Source: Discostella pseudostelligera (Eukaryota; Bacillariophyta; Thalassiosirophyceae; Thalassiosirales; Thalassiosiraceae). From it: a stretch of 37,010 bases of DNA. The stretch is from contig JALLBK010000370.1 of assembly GCA_036940085.1 (NCBI GenBank), positions 1 through 37,010 of the forward strand, given 5' to 3'. The translations under genes and the position numbers were made by a program. The notes beneath the pieces are model-generated. The model had not been told where the DNA came from. It did no database searches and saw only the letters and a list, made by a program, of their open reading frames with translations. Position 1 is the first letter of the stretch, and the number at the start of each line of letters is the position of its first letter. Positions 21,778-30,727 of the stretch are shown piece after piece.

Positions 21778-23160
21778 CTACCTAGAACCACCTTTTCCTT
21801 TGCATCTTTCCGAGTTGCACCATTCCCAACGATGAATATCATTCTTCTGCCATTTCCGTCCCGTGGAAGCTGTGAATCCAACATAGGCTAAACTATCAGG
21901 CAAATTAAGTAAGAGGCTCAAATTCACAGGAATTGCGAAGAGGGGTCGGTCCTCGACAATTCCCTGATCTACAAACACGGCCAATGTTCCCAATCTTCTA
22001 CCCTCACCGTTGTCTTTGAGGTACGGGATCAGATTTTCATTTGCAGTCATTAGTTCAAAGTATCTCGTCTCGACAAATGGAAGATATTGCACTTTGGCCG
22101 AATGCACTTTTCCATCGGCAATATTGTATGCCCTCCAATACCCAAGTGACGTTGTTTCGTTGGAGCTATTCGGTAATGTTGGTCCACTCGAATGGATGGA
22201 GATGTGATCCTGAAACACGTCATCGCTCTGCTGGGTATCCACATTCGTCCATGTATCAAACTCGACAGCAAGACTGTTGGATATGCCGCCGTAGCCAAGG
22301 TGTTCACCGTCTTTTTTTGACAATGTCGTATGGATGAAAAATATTACGTCGATGAGTCGTCTTTCATTTTGTGATACGAGAGATTGATATGAATGTCTAG
22401 TCTCACCTCCACCAAGTGCCGAAGCACCAACTGGATCGCCATGGATGACGAAAGCGAAGCCATCTCCACCATGCACGGCACAGGACCTGTGTAGATCTCG
22501 TGAGAAGTATCGGTCGACATGCTCCGTGCACTCGACAGATTGATCCGAAATGTGCCAGCTGAATACTGTTTCAAAGCCTGTTAGCTATGCAATATATATT
22601 ATTGGGATGCAAAGAGACGTGAGGTGGGGCCGCATATCATGTCCTACCACCAATAACGGGTCAGCATGCCGAAGTCGACAGGCCCGACCCCGACCAATAA
22701 AGAAACTCACCACTGGAACACGTGAATCATACCAAACCGAACCAGCTTTGGATGGATGAGATGGGGTAAGCCTCAGTTTCGAACTGCACCCCGCCGTGGT
22801 AGTAATTGCTGCATCAATGTCAAATTCTAGACGATGGCCAAACACTGCATAGCGGATAGCAATGTCGTCGTCGTTCGAAGAGTTGTTCTGTGGTATTGTT
22901 TCGACAGTTGAAAACACATCTGTAGTTGCCGTGTGCCCGTATTGATACCGTCTGGATTGTTGGCCATTGTCATTATTTGTACTGCTGCTGTTCGACTCTA
23001 AAACCACATTCGATGACCCCTCACAAGCTGTTGGACTAGCGGCTCCATTGAATACTAAGCCAGTGGTCTTGTTGAAATCTGCGTAGAGGAAATCAGATCG
23101 GGACACATGAAATTGTGCGAGGAGGAAGGTGGCTGATATGACTTGATTCATAATCGGCAA
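21778..23160 (-). CDS. Legume (L-type) lectin-like secreted protein, three exons
   Basis: Exons are 23160-22711, 22584-22407 and 22310-21778, giving about 386 residues. The signal peptide is MNQVISATFLLAQFHVSRS (start 23151 or 23160), followed by DFLYADFNKTTGLVFNGAAS. The first intron (22710-22585) uses a GTGAGT donor and the acceptor CATAG, which joins VPV to LTGFETVFSWHISD. A second, in-frame intron of 96 bases (22406-22311) interrupts ALGG|DGEHLGYGG. The lectin core has DGFAFVIHGDP, GYGGISNSLAVEFDTW and a late YVGFTASTGRKWQKNDIHRWEW, matching the L-type lectin beta-sandwich with its conserved Asp and Asn metal/sugar-site residues. There is no kinase domain and no C-terminal membrane helix, so it is probably secreted. 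Its stop lies 51 bases from the kinase stop, in a tail-to-tail arrangement. Confidence 0.85.
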
Positions 23161-24034
23161 TATTAGACAGGTGAGAGAATTGGAATGCCGCCGATAATAA
23201 TATTTATTTGCTGTCGGATTTCACAACAACTGAAACTGAAACTGAAACTGAAACTCCACACTCGAACTCGAGCGGTCATCTCTCGAGAGAGAGAGCAACT
23301 GAGTTCCGGCCATTTTGAATTTTAAAAATGTCATTGTTGTACAATACTTCCGAATCGACATCAGGAGTTGGCGAGCGGCTGCCGATCCGTCGAGGTAGAT
23401 AGATTGGCCTTTCGGCATGACGGTTGTATTTTTCTTATTGCTATCGTCATCATTGCCAAATGTAGGAGAGGCAGCTGGCTCGGCAGGCTGGACCATGAGA
23501 AACGCTTGCACGCCAGGAGGATTTGATATGGTAAGTCATGTCGGTATGCAATGGCAATGACGTTCACGTCGAACCGTACGAAGAATCGGCCGTGCAGTGC
23601 AAGCGCTAGGCGGCGCTGGTGCTACCCATGATGTTGCGATAGATCTACTGGTGAAAGATATTTGCTATAAATTATGGTGGTGGTGCTAATCTTCTATGCG
23701 TGCCGTCGGTGGCGGCGGCGAGGTCCATGGTCCATGGTCCCGTGGTCAGACGGAGACGAAATTCAGAAAGATGCTAAACAATATTTGAAATTAAATTTGA
23801 AATTGAAAAAGATAAATTTTAAAATTAAAAAAGATGCTTAGCAATAACGACACCACAATGTGGTCCACCACGGCCAGACGATGCAGAAGATGAGACAATG
23901 ACGTTGGACAGACGAATCTTTGCCCGCCGGCCAACAACAACAAGAAGTGTCCTTGCAACAACAACCCAACGCCGCACGCCGCCGCCGCCAAAAGCACAAG
24001 CACCAGCACCAGTAGATAGCAAACACCAACAACA
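23161..24034. other. Intergenic region between lectin and ATP synthase delta genes
   Basis: No assured gene. A CTGAAA/TTTCAG hexanucleotide repeat of about four units lies at 23228-23255. An orphan signal-peptide-like exon candidate starts at 23417 (see the separate entry). GGTCCATGGTCCATGG occurs near 23721. The right end is AT-rich (about 23775-23835). The stretch must contain the promoters of both divergent genes. Confidence 0.4.
23417..23530 (+). other. Possible orphan first exon with signal peptide
   Basis: The ATG at 23417 opens a 38-codon frame that starts MTVVFFLLLSSSLPNVGEAA and ends at GGFDM, followed exactly by a GTAAGT donor (23531). A hydrophobic core and an Ala-rich cut site resemble a signal peptide. 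No downstream acceptor I tried gives a continued reading frame before the next gene, so it may be a dead gene fragment or chance. The opposite strand also has a 96-codon frame across this place. Confidence 0.2.
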
Positions 24035-24747
24035 ATGATGCTCTCCCACCTCGTCCGCCGCGTCGTCGTCTCTTCTGCCCGCCCCTCCACATCGGGCATG
24101 GTACTTGTTCGAAAGCTCGCCACCCCCGCTGCTGCCACCGCTGGCTCTGGTCTCATGAACTTGAATTTCAATCTCCCCCAAGAAACACTCTACGACTCTA
24201 CACCGGTCTCTTCGGTCATCGTGCCGGGTGCCATGGGAGAGTATGAAGTTACGGCCGATCACGTTCCTATTGTGGCAGAATTGAAGGCGGGATTATTGAC
24301 TATTAAGCATGCCGATGGGGGGGATGAGAAGTATTTTGTGCCCGGGGGATTCTCATTGACTCATGAAGGCTCGACGACAGTAAGAGTTTTGTTGTTGCAC
24401 AAGATATCTTATTATTTGTTGGCGCTTCGTGTTTGAGATTGCGGGGGGGTTATTACACGATGGTTCCGATGTGCATTTATTTCTCACGCACTATTTTTGT
24501 GTCAATTGTCATTTGTCTCATTTCATTCTCTCTATCTCTCACTCTCTATGTATCTCGTCAGGATATCGTCTGTCCCGAGGCAGTCAAAATTGACGACCTC
24601 GATCCTGCCGCCGTGACTGCCAACTATGAGGCTGCCAAATCAAAAGTAAATGCCGCCGCGGCGGGAAGTGCCGATGCTGCCGAGGCTATGATAGAGGTGG
24701 AAGTCAATAGGGCCATGGGGAGTGCGTTGGGATTATCTCTTGCTTAA
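24035..24747 (+). CDS. ATP16: Mitochondrial ATP synthase F1 subunit delta (bacterial epsilon type)
   Basis: Two exons, 24035-24379 and 24562-24747, have one phase-0 intron (GTAAGA donor, CAG acceptor), giving 176 residues. The presequence is MMLSHLVRRVVVSSARPSTS, rich in Arg and Ser. The mature part begins LNFNLPQETLYDS and keeps the epsilon-family beta-sandwich wording VIVPGAMGEYEVTADHVPIV and ELKAGLLTI. The C-terminal Ala-rich helix ends in MGSALGLSLA. It belongs to the central stalk, joining gamma to the c-ring. It lies about 7.5 kb past the beta-subunit gene on the same strand, with other genes between. Confidence 0.93.
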
Positions 24748-24976
24748 AAATAATTGAAAGAGTGGAGGAGGATGGATGTGCACACTGTCACATTTTTCTG
24801 TTGGTCGAGTGTGGAAATAATCATTTTGTCTGAAGCAGGAAGAGACATTTTTAGGAGGGGCAGTTAATGGCTGTTGGAGAGTAGGTTGATTCTGGGAGAT
24901 TATAGTAGAAACGTGTTAGTTTACAATTATATCATGTCATCATTTGGTCGACGGCACTGGGTGCATCACCAAAGAA

Positions 24977-26219
24977 TCACAACTTTGACTGCGACACCAC
25001 TTGTTGTCGGCCATCATGATCGACAATATATTCCTTGGCACTCTCGAATGTCCGTCCATCACCCACAATCTCCATATAATGTGCCAATCCTAACTCCCTT
25101 TCCCGTAGCAATCCATTCGAATAATTGACATTTGTCCCCTCGACAATGGCACGTTTGTATCGTCGTACCATCAGTGGATTATTAGATGATATTGCCTCTG
25201 CAAGTTCAATGGCTCGATGTAGTACAAGATTATCCTCCATTGTTGTCGTCGTCGTTTTATTGCCATCCTCCTTCTTCTTCCTCGAAGAGGAGCCGACCGC
25301 TACCGATGGCACAATCACCAACTCATCCAACAATCCCCATTCATACGCTCGTTCCGCAGTAACAGGTTGAGCACTAAACGAAACAAGTTTGGCACGCCCA
25401 ATTCCAATCCTTCGAGATAGATTCTGGGATAATCCCCAACAGGGTGCTAATCCAAATTTCACATGCGTGTCACGAAATGTTGTAGTGGTATCGCCAAGGA
25501 GAATGTCGCAGGCTAATGCTAGTTCGAATCCACCGGTGATAACCTGATATATTCATATGCGTAGAGAGAGCGTTATAATAGAGGATTCAGCACGTGATAC
25601 CAGAGATCAATTGTGTTTGAGATTAGACAACGTGAGATAGATTGAGGGTAGTCAATGATAGAATGCACAGATGGTCACGATGGATGTAACTTACATGACC
25701 TCTCAACACCCCAATAATCGGTACTCCAACTCTTGACATTTGATATACTGGATTGTATCGTAAATGATGCGCCAAATCACTGGATTGATGAATGGGATTG
25801 GGCGGATTTGTTAAATCGGCACCAGCACAAAAAGATTGTCCAGCGCCAGTAAAGAGTACGGCGACTATCCTTCTCCTTCTTCTCCTCTTATCAGCACCAC
25901 CATCAGCATCAGCAGCAGCACTATTGGAATTAGCATCCGTGATGTCATCATGATCATACCCCTCAATCTCATTGGCAACATTATAGAATACAGTGGCCAA
26001 CTCGCGACAAAGTTGAGTATTGAAACAATTCTTCTTTGTGGGGCGATTGAGTGTGACGAGCAGCGCTTCTGATAGTGTTGCCTCGAGATCATCAACGTCA
26101 TCGTCGTTGATGTCGTCGTCGTCGTCGTCGTGCGAGGAAATTGGCAGTGCGATGCGTTCGGTTAGGACCAGCTGGTGGGGAGCACTGCTACTACTGCATC
26201 TGGCGGCTGTCATGGTCAT
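24977..26219 (-). CDS. Peroxisomal enoyl-CoA hydratase/isomerase-family protein
   Basis: Exons are 26219-25695 and 25543-24977 with a phase-0 intron (GTAAGT donor, TATATCAG acceptor), giving 363 residues. Crotonase-fold motifs are LLVTLNRPTKKNCFN near the N terminus, VLFTGAGQSFCAGADL (oxyanion hole) and GVLRGHVITGGFELALACDI, with a Glu at the first catalytic position. At the usual second Glu (PE in classical hydratases) it has LAPCWGLSQNLSRRIG, a wording I recall from plant peroxisomal ECHIA-type proteins. The last three residues are SKL, a type 1 peroxisomal signal, so fatty acid beta-oxidation in peroxisomes is likely. An Asp run near the N terminus, an RRRRRR run and two other low-complexity inserts are diatom-like additions. 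Whether it hydrates or isomerises is open. Confidence 0.86.
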
Positions 26220-26685
26220 GATGTTGTCGCCGTGGTGAAGATTGAAGATTGATGCCTAATGCCAAAGATCCAAGTACTAATTCCCACGTAGTTCTGAGTC
26301 ATTCTGAGTGTTAAGTGGACCACTTAGCACTCAGAATGACTCAGAACTACGTGGGAATTGGTACTCAATGCAGAGTGATGAGTGATGAGTGGCGAGTGGC
26401 TTCTTCGCCAAACGTTCGCCACACTCTCTTCCCGCCGTATCCTACGGCCAGAATCCTGCCGCGTGGAAGTAAGACTCTTCCACCTACATACCACATACCA
26501 CCGTCGTCATCGTCATCCCTCGTCATCCGAAGCCGCAACAGAAACCATGAACATGAACCATGACGGTGCACATCATCTATCGGCATGCATGATGAACCCT
26601 ATCGTTACCATCCCCACTCGTCACTCAACGACCTTGTAACATTATATAGCAGCATCATAACTCTTGTACTCTCTTCCATAGTACG
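26220..26685. promoter_or_regulatory. Divergent promoter region with a large palindrome
   Basis: This stretch separates the hydratase gene from the unknown gene at 26686, and both read away from it. It contains the 93-base palindrome (26273-26365), a TTCCCGCC box at 26429-26436 and no open frame with a recognisable domain. Confidence 0.5.
26273..26365. repeat. Near-perfect 93-base palindrome
   Basis: The left arm 26273-26318 and right arm 26320-26365 are reverse complements over 46 bases with two mismatches (the sixth outer base, and one near the centre, TTAAG against CTAAG). They are separated by a single A. Words include AATTCCCACGTAGTTCTGAG on the left and its complement on the right. It could extrude as a cruciform or be transcribed into a long hairpin. 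It could be a fold-back element or a solo MITE. No target-site duplication was seen. Confidence 0.9.
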
Positions 26686-28152
26686 ATGAGCATGAATCAC
26701 CCAATTTCTCGCACTGCCTCTCCTACCGGCGGCGTCTTATCGTCTTTATCGTTTAGTCAACTACTCTTCGCATTTATTTTCACCCTGGGGCGATTGGCGT
26801 CATCTCCAGAAGTACTACTTGTGGAATCATTCTCGACTTGTACTTCGTCATATTATCGCCCACATCATCACCCACATCATCATTACGTTGTTGGACATGC
26901 AGACATTCGTGGACGTCTCTTTCAGCTCAATAGCAACATCTTTTCCAAAGTTTTGACAATATCTAGCCTTCTTCATCATCAGCATCATCAGCATCATATC
27001 TCGCGAAGCAGAGGTTCTTTCGTAGCACTGCAATCCACAGATACAAATAGCATAGAAACGGAAGGGAACGATATTGCGTCTACTACTGCATCAGCATCAT
27101 TAGCAGCAGAAGTAGCTCTTAAAGCAATGCAGTCTGAAACACCACGTCTCACATACGAGGACAAAGCTTTTGTTTCCTTCCTCTACAACAACCAGAAAGC
27201 AAATGAAAATAATAATGACAATGACCAATCATCATCATTGGAGAATGCCATCAGTGACAGTTTAGAAACCATGTCTCCCAGTTTACTTGTTGCTTTACAG
27301 ATGGCCGCGAAGACGGAAGAATGGAACGAGGAGGAGGATGGTGATGATGGTAATACTGGCGATGATGATACATTGAACTTTGAACATCAAATGGTACAAG
27401 TCGGCAAAGTCCTACAAAATGTACTCGACACTCGTCTAGTCTCGGGACGGGCACTTTTAACTCAACTACTCAACAGTGGTGAAATTCGTAAATTGGACAG
27501 TCTTATTGGTAAAGCCGCCAAAGAGGGGAAATTGGATATGAGTTTCTTTAGTGTGTTGAGTATGAATATCCAGGATGCAGCCATGGAGGATAGTGGTAGC
27601 AATAACAGCAACAACAACGATGAAGTAATTGACACAGCTTCCTCGCTTGAGATGGAGAAAGATGGTGGTAGTAGCGCACCTGGCGGTAGTGCCAATCGAG
27701 CTCAAATCCTCCAACACATATATACACGCTGTCAAGAGGAATTGGAGAAGAATGTCCCCCCAGGCATGGGTTTATTGAATAAACTACTACGGACGGAAAT
27801 ATCCTCAATTCGTACCAATCAACTTCAATACTACTTGGGTCCACAGGCTACGAGTATTACCAGTCCCGATGGGAAGACGATTGAGTTGAGTAATGGCACT
27901 GGAGGGAAGGCATTAGTATCGCATGGGGAATTCATTGATGCATTATCCCAAGCGGTGAATCAGATACGTACATTGGAGAAGGCCGGGGGTACTGATCGAT
28001 TGTCTGCTATGAATTTAATTGAGAATATCCGACGAGTGGCTATGGAGGCACGGGTGGTATTGGTCGATTGCTATGGGGAAGGAAGTGAGGTAGTGATCGA
28101 GTTTCAGAGGGATTTGCAGCCTGTGTTTCGGCCTACTTCTGGAAGTGGGTAA
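26686..28152 (+). CDS. Unknown protein, possibly plastid-targeted
   Basis: This is a single exon of 488 residues. The N terminus has a hydrophobic segment (LLFAFIFTLGRLAS, about 26-40) followed by LVESF|STC, which could be a signal-peptide cut before a Phe, as in diatom plastid presequences. His-rich stretches follow (about 59-66 and 96-104). The body is helical and acidic with Asn, Asp and Ser runs. Its conserved-looking parts are VGKVLQNVLDTRLVSGRALL, ANRAQILQHIYTRCQEELEK, PPGMGLLNKLLRTE and a C-terminal AMEARVVLVDCYGEGSEVVI. I do not recognise the family. Ordinary codon use and full-length openness argue that it is real. Confidence 0.7.
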   Translation: MSMNHPISRTASPTGGVLSSLSFSQLLFAFIFTLGRLASSPEVLLVESFSTCTSSYYRPHHHPHHHYVVGHADIRGRLFQLNSNIFSKVLTISSLLHHQHHQHHISRSRGSFVALQSTDTNSIETEGNDIASTTASASLAAEVALKAMQSETPRLTYEDKAFVSFLYNNQKANENNNDNDQSSSLENAISDSLETMSPSLLVALQMAAKTEEWNEEEDGDDGNTGDDDTLNFEHQMVQVGKVLQNVLDTRLVSGRALLTQLLNSGEIRKLDSLIGKAAKEGKLDMSFFSVLSMNIQDAAMEDSGSNNSNNNDEVIDTASSLEMEKDGGSSAPGGSANRAQILQHIYTRCQEELEKNVPPGMGLLNKLLRTEISSIRTNQLQYYLGPQATSITSPDGKTIELSNGTGGKALVSHGEFIDALSQAVNQIRTLEKAGGTDRLSAMNLIENIRRVAMEARVVLVDCYGEGSEVVIEFQRDLQPVFRPTSGSG

Positions 28153-28813
28153 GGTTGACAGTTAGTGGCAGCCAATGAAAGAAAAAGAGTATCGGAAGAG
28201 AGAGGGCGAAAGTGTGTTGGAAGAACGAGGGCGACATGTGGTAGATAGTGTCGATCGAACGAAAGTGAGGAGTCCGTATGAAACACATGCATATTTGGGT
28301 AACAACGAGTTACGATCGTCCAATTATCCACTCTGTCCCCACTCCCATATACCCCCCCCCTCCCCCTTTCACCTATTCTTTCCATCTCAGTAACGTAAAT
28401 GTCGAATTGTTCGAGCTCTCTCATCTCTCCACAAACTGAATATTGTTGTTGTATCTTATCGAGCCTCGAATTGTATCACTATAAATCGAATCCATGAGAA
28501 TGAGTCAAGCATGCACACACGGTATTGTTAGCCAAGGTATTGAAAGCGATACAATAATCAATTCCAATTTCTCCACTCAAACTATTTCATACATCATAAT
28601 CTCTCCTCCGCATTAATAATTAGTTGTCGTCAGTGAGATACGTACATGCATAGAGGAATCTATCCTCGACACACAATGTAGCCTGCCGAAATCTCATGTA
28701 GAAAATATCCATCATTGGAGATATATGAATCATACAAAACAACACACTGCCAACAACAACAACACCACCACCACCAAAATCTCTAGGTGGTAAACGCCAA
28801 ATCTACTGTCAAA
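28153..28813. other. Convergent intergenic region
   Basis: This is the 3' flank of the unknown gene and of the Rpb12-like gene. It may contain a last small exon of the latter (see that entry). No independent gene is seen. An AG-rich stretch lies near 28167-28220 and CAACAACAACAACACCACCACCACC near 28752. Confidence 0.35.
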
Positions 28814-29047
28814 CTAATATAACTCACATCGCTTCGTCCTAGTCTTATACAAAATCCGAAACCCACATTGTCGACATCGGACAGGATCACCACCCTTGAT
28901 TAAATTCCGGGCGCCACAATCTCCACATCGATATTCAACACCACGTATGAGAGGGATGCCACCACCTAGCCCTCCCGCTGATGTAGCAGCGGCGGCGGTA
29001 GTGGTGGAGGAAGAGGAGGTGGCGGTAGGGGAGGCTGATGGGTTCAT
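28814..29047 (-). CDS. RNA polymerases I, II and III subunit Rpb12-like (ABC10-alpha)
   Basis: The frame gives 77 residues: an Ala/Ser/Thr-rich head of about 28, then YRCGDCGARNLIKGGDPVRC, RQCG and FRILYKTRTKR. Two CxxC pairs form the zinc ribbon of Rpb12, and KTRTKR is the well-kept C-terminal core. Family members normally continue with about seven more residues such as a VQFEAR-like end. Here the frame ends CELY just where a GTGAGT donor begins (28827), so a short last exon probably lies downstream. One candidate acceptor at 28683 would give KRCYIVCRG, but none is compelling. The core call is firm; the true C terminus is not. Confidence 0.8.
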   Translation of the reverse strand: MNPSASPTATSSSSTTTAAAATSAGGLGGGIPLIRGVEYRCGDCGARNLIKGGDPVRCRQCGFRILYKTRTKRCELY

Positions 29048-29513
29048 GGTGATGTCGTCGGAATTGTGGTATTGTGGTGGGAAGGAATCGTCCGTCTGGC
29101 GTCAGGAAAGTGAGCACTTGCTTACACGTGGCATTGAGTTGGCGGGAGATACTATGGCTTCGTCGACTCGACTCAGGTTGGGCACTTCCACGTGGCTCTG
29201 ATTAATCTTACACGTGGCATAGATTTGACGGGAGATTTTGTGGACTCGACTGACTGACTTTACACGTGGCATTGATTTGACGGGAGAATTATGTACAATC
29301 GTAGACCAACACGTGGCATCGGTTGGGCGAAGATGATACATCATATTCGTTCATCGTTCATGGACTCTCGAATTCGCCAATGCCGGTCATGACGGAAATG
29401 GAGTTCCATTATCTGACAATGATGTGTTTTGTATTATGTCGTTGCATTACGTTTAAATGATTGTCGATTATTATTATTTTATCTCGCATTTGTCTGGTTT
29501 GCGTTTGTCCTTG
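29048..29513. promoter_or_regulatory. CACGTG array upstream of the Rpb12-like gene
   Basis: No gene is seen. CACGTG boxes lie at 29125, 29189, 29211, 29263 and 29310. Four share ACACGTGGCA, and three of those are followed by TTGGCGGGAGA or TTTGACGGGAGA, an E2F-like core. Spacings are 64, 22, 52 and 47 bases. The repeat of box, GGCGGGAGA and GTGGACTCGACTGA is the same unit as at 19252-19310. The array starts about 80 bases from the Rpb12-like start codon. Confidence 0.55.
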
Positions 29514-30392
29514 CTAGGCAGCACCGCCGGGATGAGGACGTATCCCAATTGCCGAGATCAAATCAAGAACATTCGTTGTGGTGGCAGTCGTTGATGATGA
29601 TTCCTCTCCTTCGTCTTCTGCCCTTTTTGTTAGATTATTACCATCGGCGGCATCGCAATCAATATTCTCGCCCCGTCGAGTGAAAAATGATAATGGTGCA
29701 ACACTGCTTCCATCATCGGTTGTTTTTGTCACCGATACCACCTCCTTGGCTCGAATCTGTTCCATCTCTTTTTCAACAATGACATTTTCCATCTCTTCCT
29801 TTACAGTAGCTGTATTGGCGCTTTCATACACTGGTGCCTCGTTTGGAATGTAACTGCCGCCGACAGCTACACTAGTGTCACTACCACCACCACCCATAAA
29901 TTTCGGACGAAGCGTAGGCTTAATCAAGAGTAATAAACCCATTGTTACCGTGGGGAAAACTACCACCGCGAATAGAAGTGGATTGTTTTTCATGTGGTCC
30001 ATTATCCCCCCCCCTGATGCAGTTTTGTTCGATGAAGTTTGCATCATGTGTGGAGCCAGGCGTATGTTAGCGTAGGATGTTGGTGCTGATGAAATGGCAG
30101 TATTAGTCGGTGAGGGAGCAAAATTGGTGATTGTTGGCTTTCTCTTCCTCGGTGACCCTGCTGTTGCTGCTGCTGTTCGAGGATTCGTCTTTCGTTGCTT
30201 ATTCGTCGAACTACTGCTGCTACTGCTGCGGCCGCCGCCAATCCAACGTGGGGCATTGTAATGATGAGAATGAGACTGGTTGCGTAGTCGTTGCAGTGAT
30301 GATAAAGTGCAGCTACTAGGATTACCGCAAGACGGGGAGACAGTTCGTAGGAGAAGGAAGGCAGAGGGGCGGAGAGCGGACATCTTGATCAT
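29514..30392 (-). CDS. Unknown single-pass membrane protein, probably mitochondrial
   Basis: This is a single exon. I favour the ATG at 30392 (292 residues), which gives the presequence-like MIKMSALRPSAFLLLRTVSP; an ATG at 30428 would add 12 residues. The N-terminal 125 residues are Ser/Arg/Asn-rich with few acidic residues, as in mitochondrial presequences. One membrane helix (PLLFAVVVFPTVTMGLLLLI, about 138-157) follows, then IKPTLRPKF and a charged tail with an acidic Glu/Lys helix (MENVIVEKEMEQIRAKE). No enzyme motif is visible, and no family is recognised. Confidence 0.65.
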   Translation of the reverse strand: MIKMSALRPSAFLLLRTVSPSCGNPSSCTLSSLQRLRNQSHSHHYNAPRWIGGGRSSSSSSSTNKQRKTNPRTAAATAGSPRKRKPTITNFAPSPTNTAISSAPTSYANIRLAPHMMQTSSNKTASGGGIMDHMKNNPLLFAVVVFPTVTMGLLLLIKPTLRPKFMGGGGSDTSVAVGGSYIPNEAPVYESANTATVKEEMENVIVEKEMEQIRAKEVVSVTKTTDDGSSVAPLSFFTRRGENIDCDAADGNNLTKRAEDEGEESSSTTATTTNVLDLISAIGIRPHPGGAA

Positions 30393-30727
30393 TGTACTAT
30401 ACCACCTATCGACTTGTTGGCCGTTCATGGTTCACATAATCTTCCGTACGTGGGCGTCGGCGTCGGCGTCGGAGGACGGACGGACGGACGGACGGACGGA
30501 CGGAGGTCGGTGGTCGACACCTTCCCGCCATTTTCGTCGGTGGTGTTGTTGTTGTTAAGTAGGAGTCTATCTTTTTTTATTTTAATTTTCCTATTTATGT
30601 AGGAGTATCTTTCTGAATCTTTACTTTCCCGCCATTTCGCCATTGCCAATACTCAAAGATCTCCATCTTGTCGGATTCTGCCTTTTTATCTTCTATTTCC
30701 GCCGCATGCACCGACCATCACTGCTCC
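30393..30727. promoter_or_regulatory. Divergent promoter region with two TTCCCGCC boxes and GGAC repeats
   Basis: GGCGTC is repeated three times at about 30451-30472 and runs directly into (GGAC)n, about seven units, at 30474-30503. TTCCCGCCATTT occurs at 30522-30533 and again at 30626-30637, both toward the peroxidase gene. Two AGGAGTATCT-like words lie between them. An open frame across the repeats is repeat-derived. Confidence 0.5.
30474..30503. repeat. GGAC tetranucleotide microsatellite
   Basis: About seven uninterrupted units of GGAC lie directly after three units of GGCGTC. The place is a divergent promoter, upstream of both neighbours. Confidence 0.85.

Noticed and set aside
22575..22585. 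Acceptor AACAG for lectin intron 1
   Set aside because: With the GTGAGT donor it breaks the lectin frame. The nearby CATAG acceptor keeps the frame and gives VPVLTGFETVF as expected for the family.
23221..23511. 96-codon minus-strand frame
   Set aside because: It starts only at GTG, ends in a repeat-coded FQFQFQFQ run, and has no splice sites or domain. It also overlaps the signal-like plus-strand frame.
25505..25540. Possible tRNA B-box (GGATTCGAACT)
   Set aside because: It lies inside exon 2 of the hydratase gene, coding GGFEL, and no cloverleaf or A-box could be found around it.
30414..30602. Open frame through GGAC repeats
   Set aside because: It is made of tetranucleotide repeat translation and lies in a divergent promoter.
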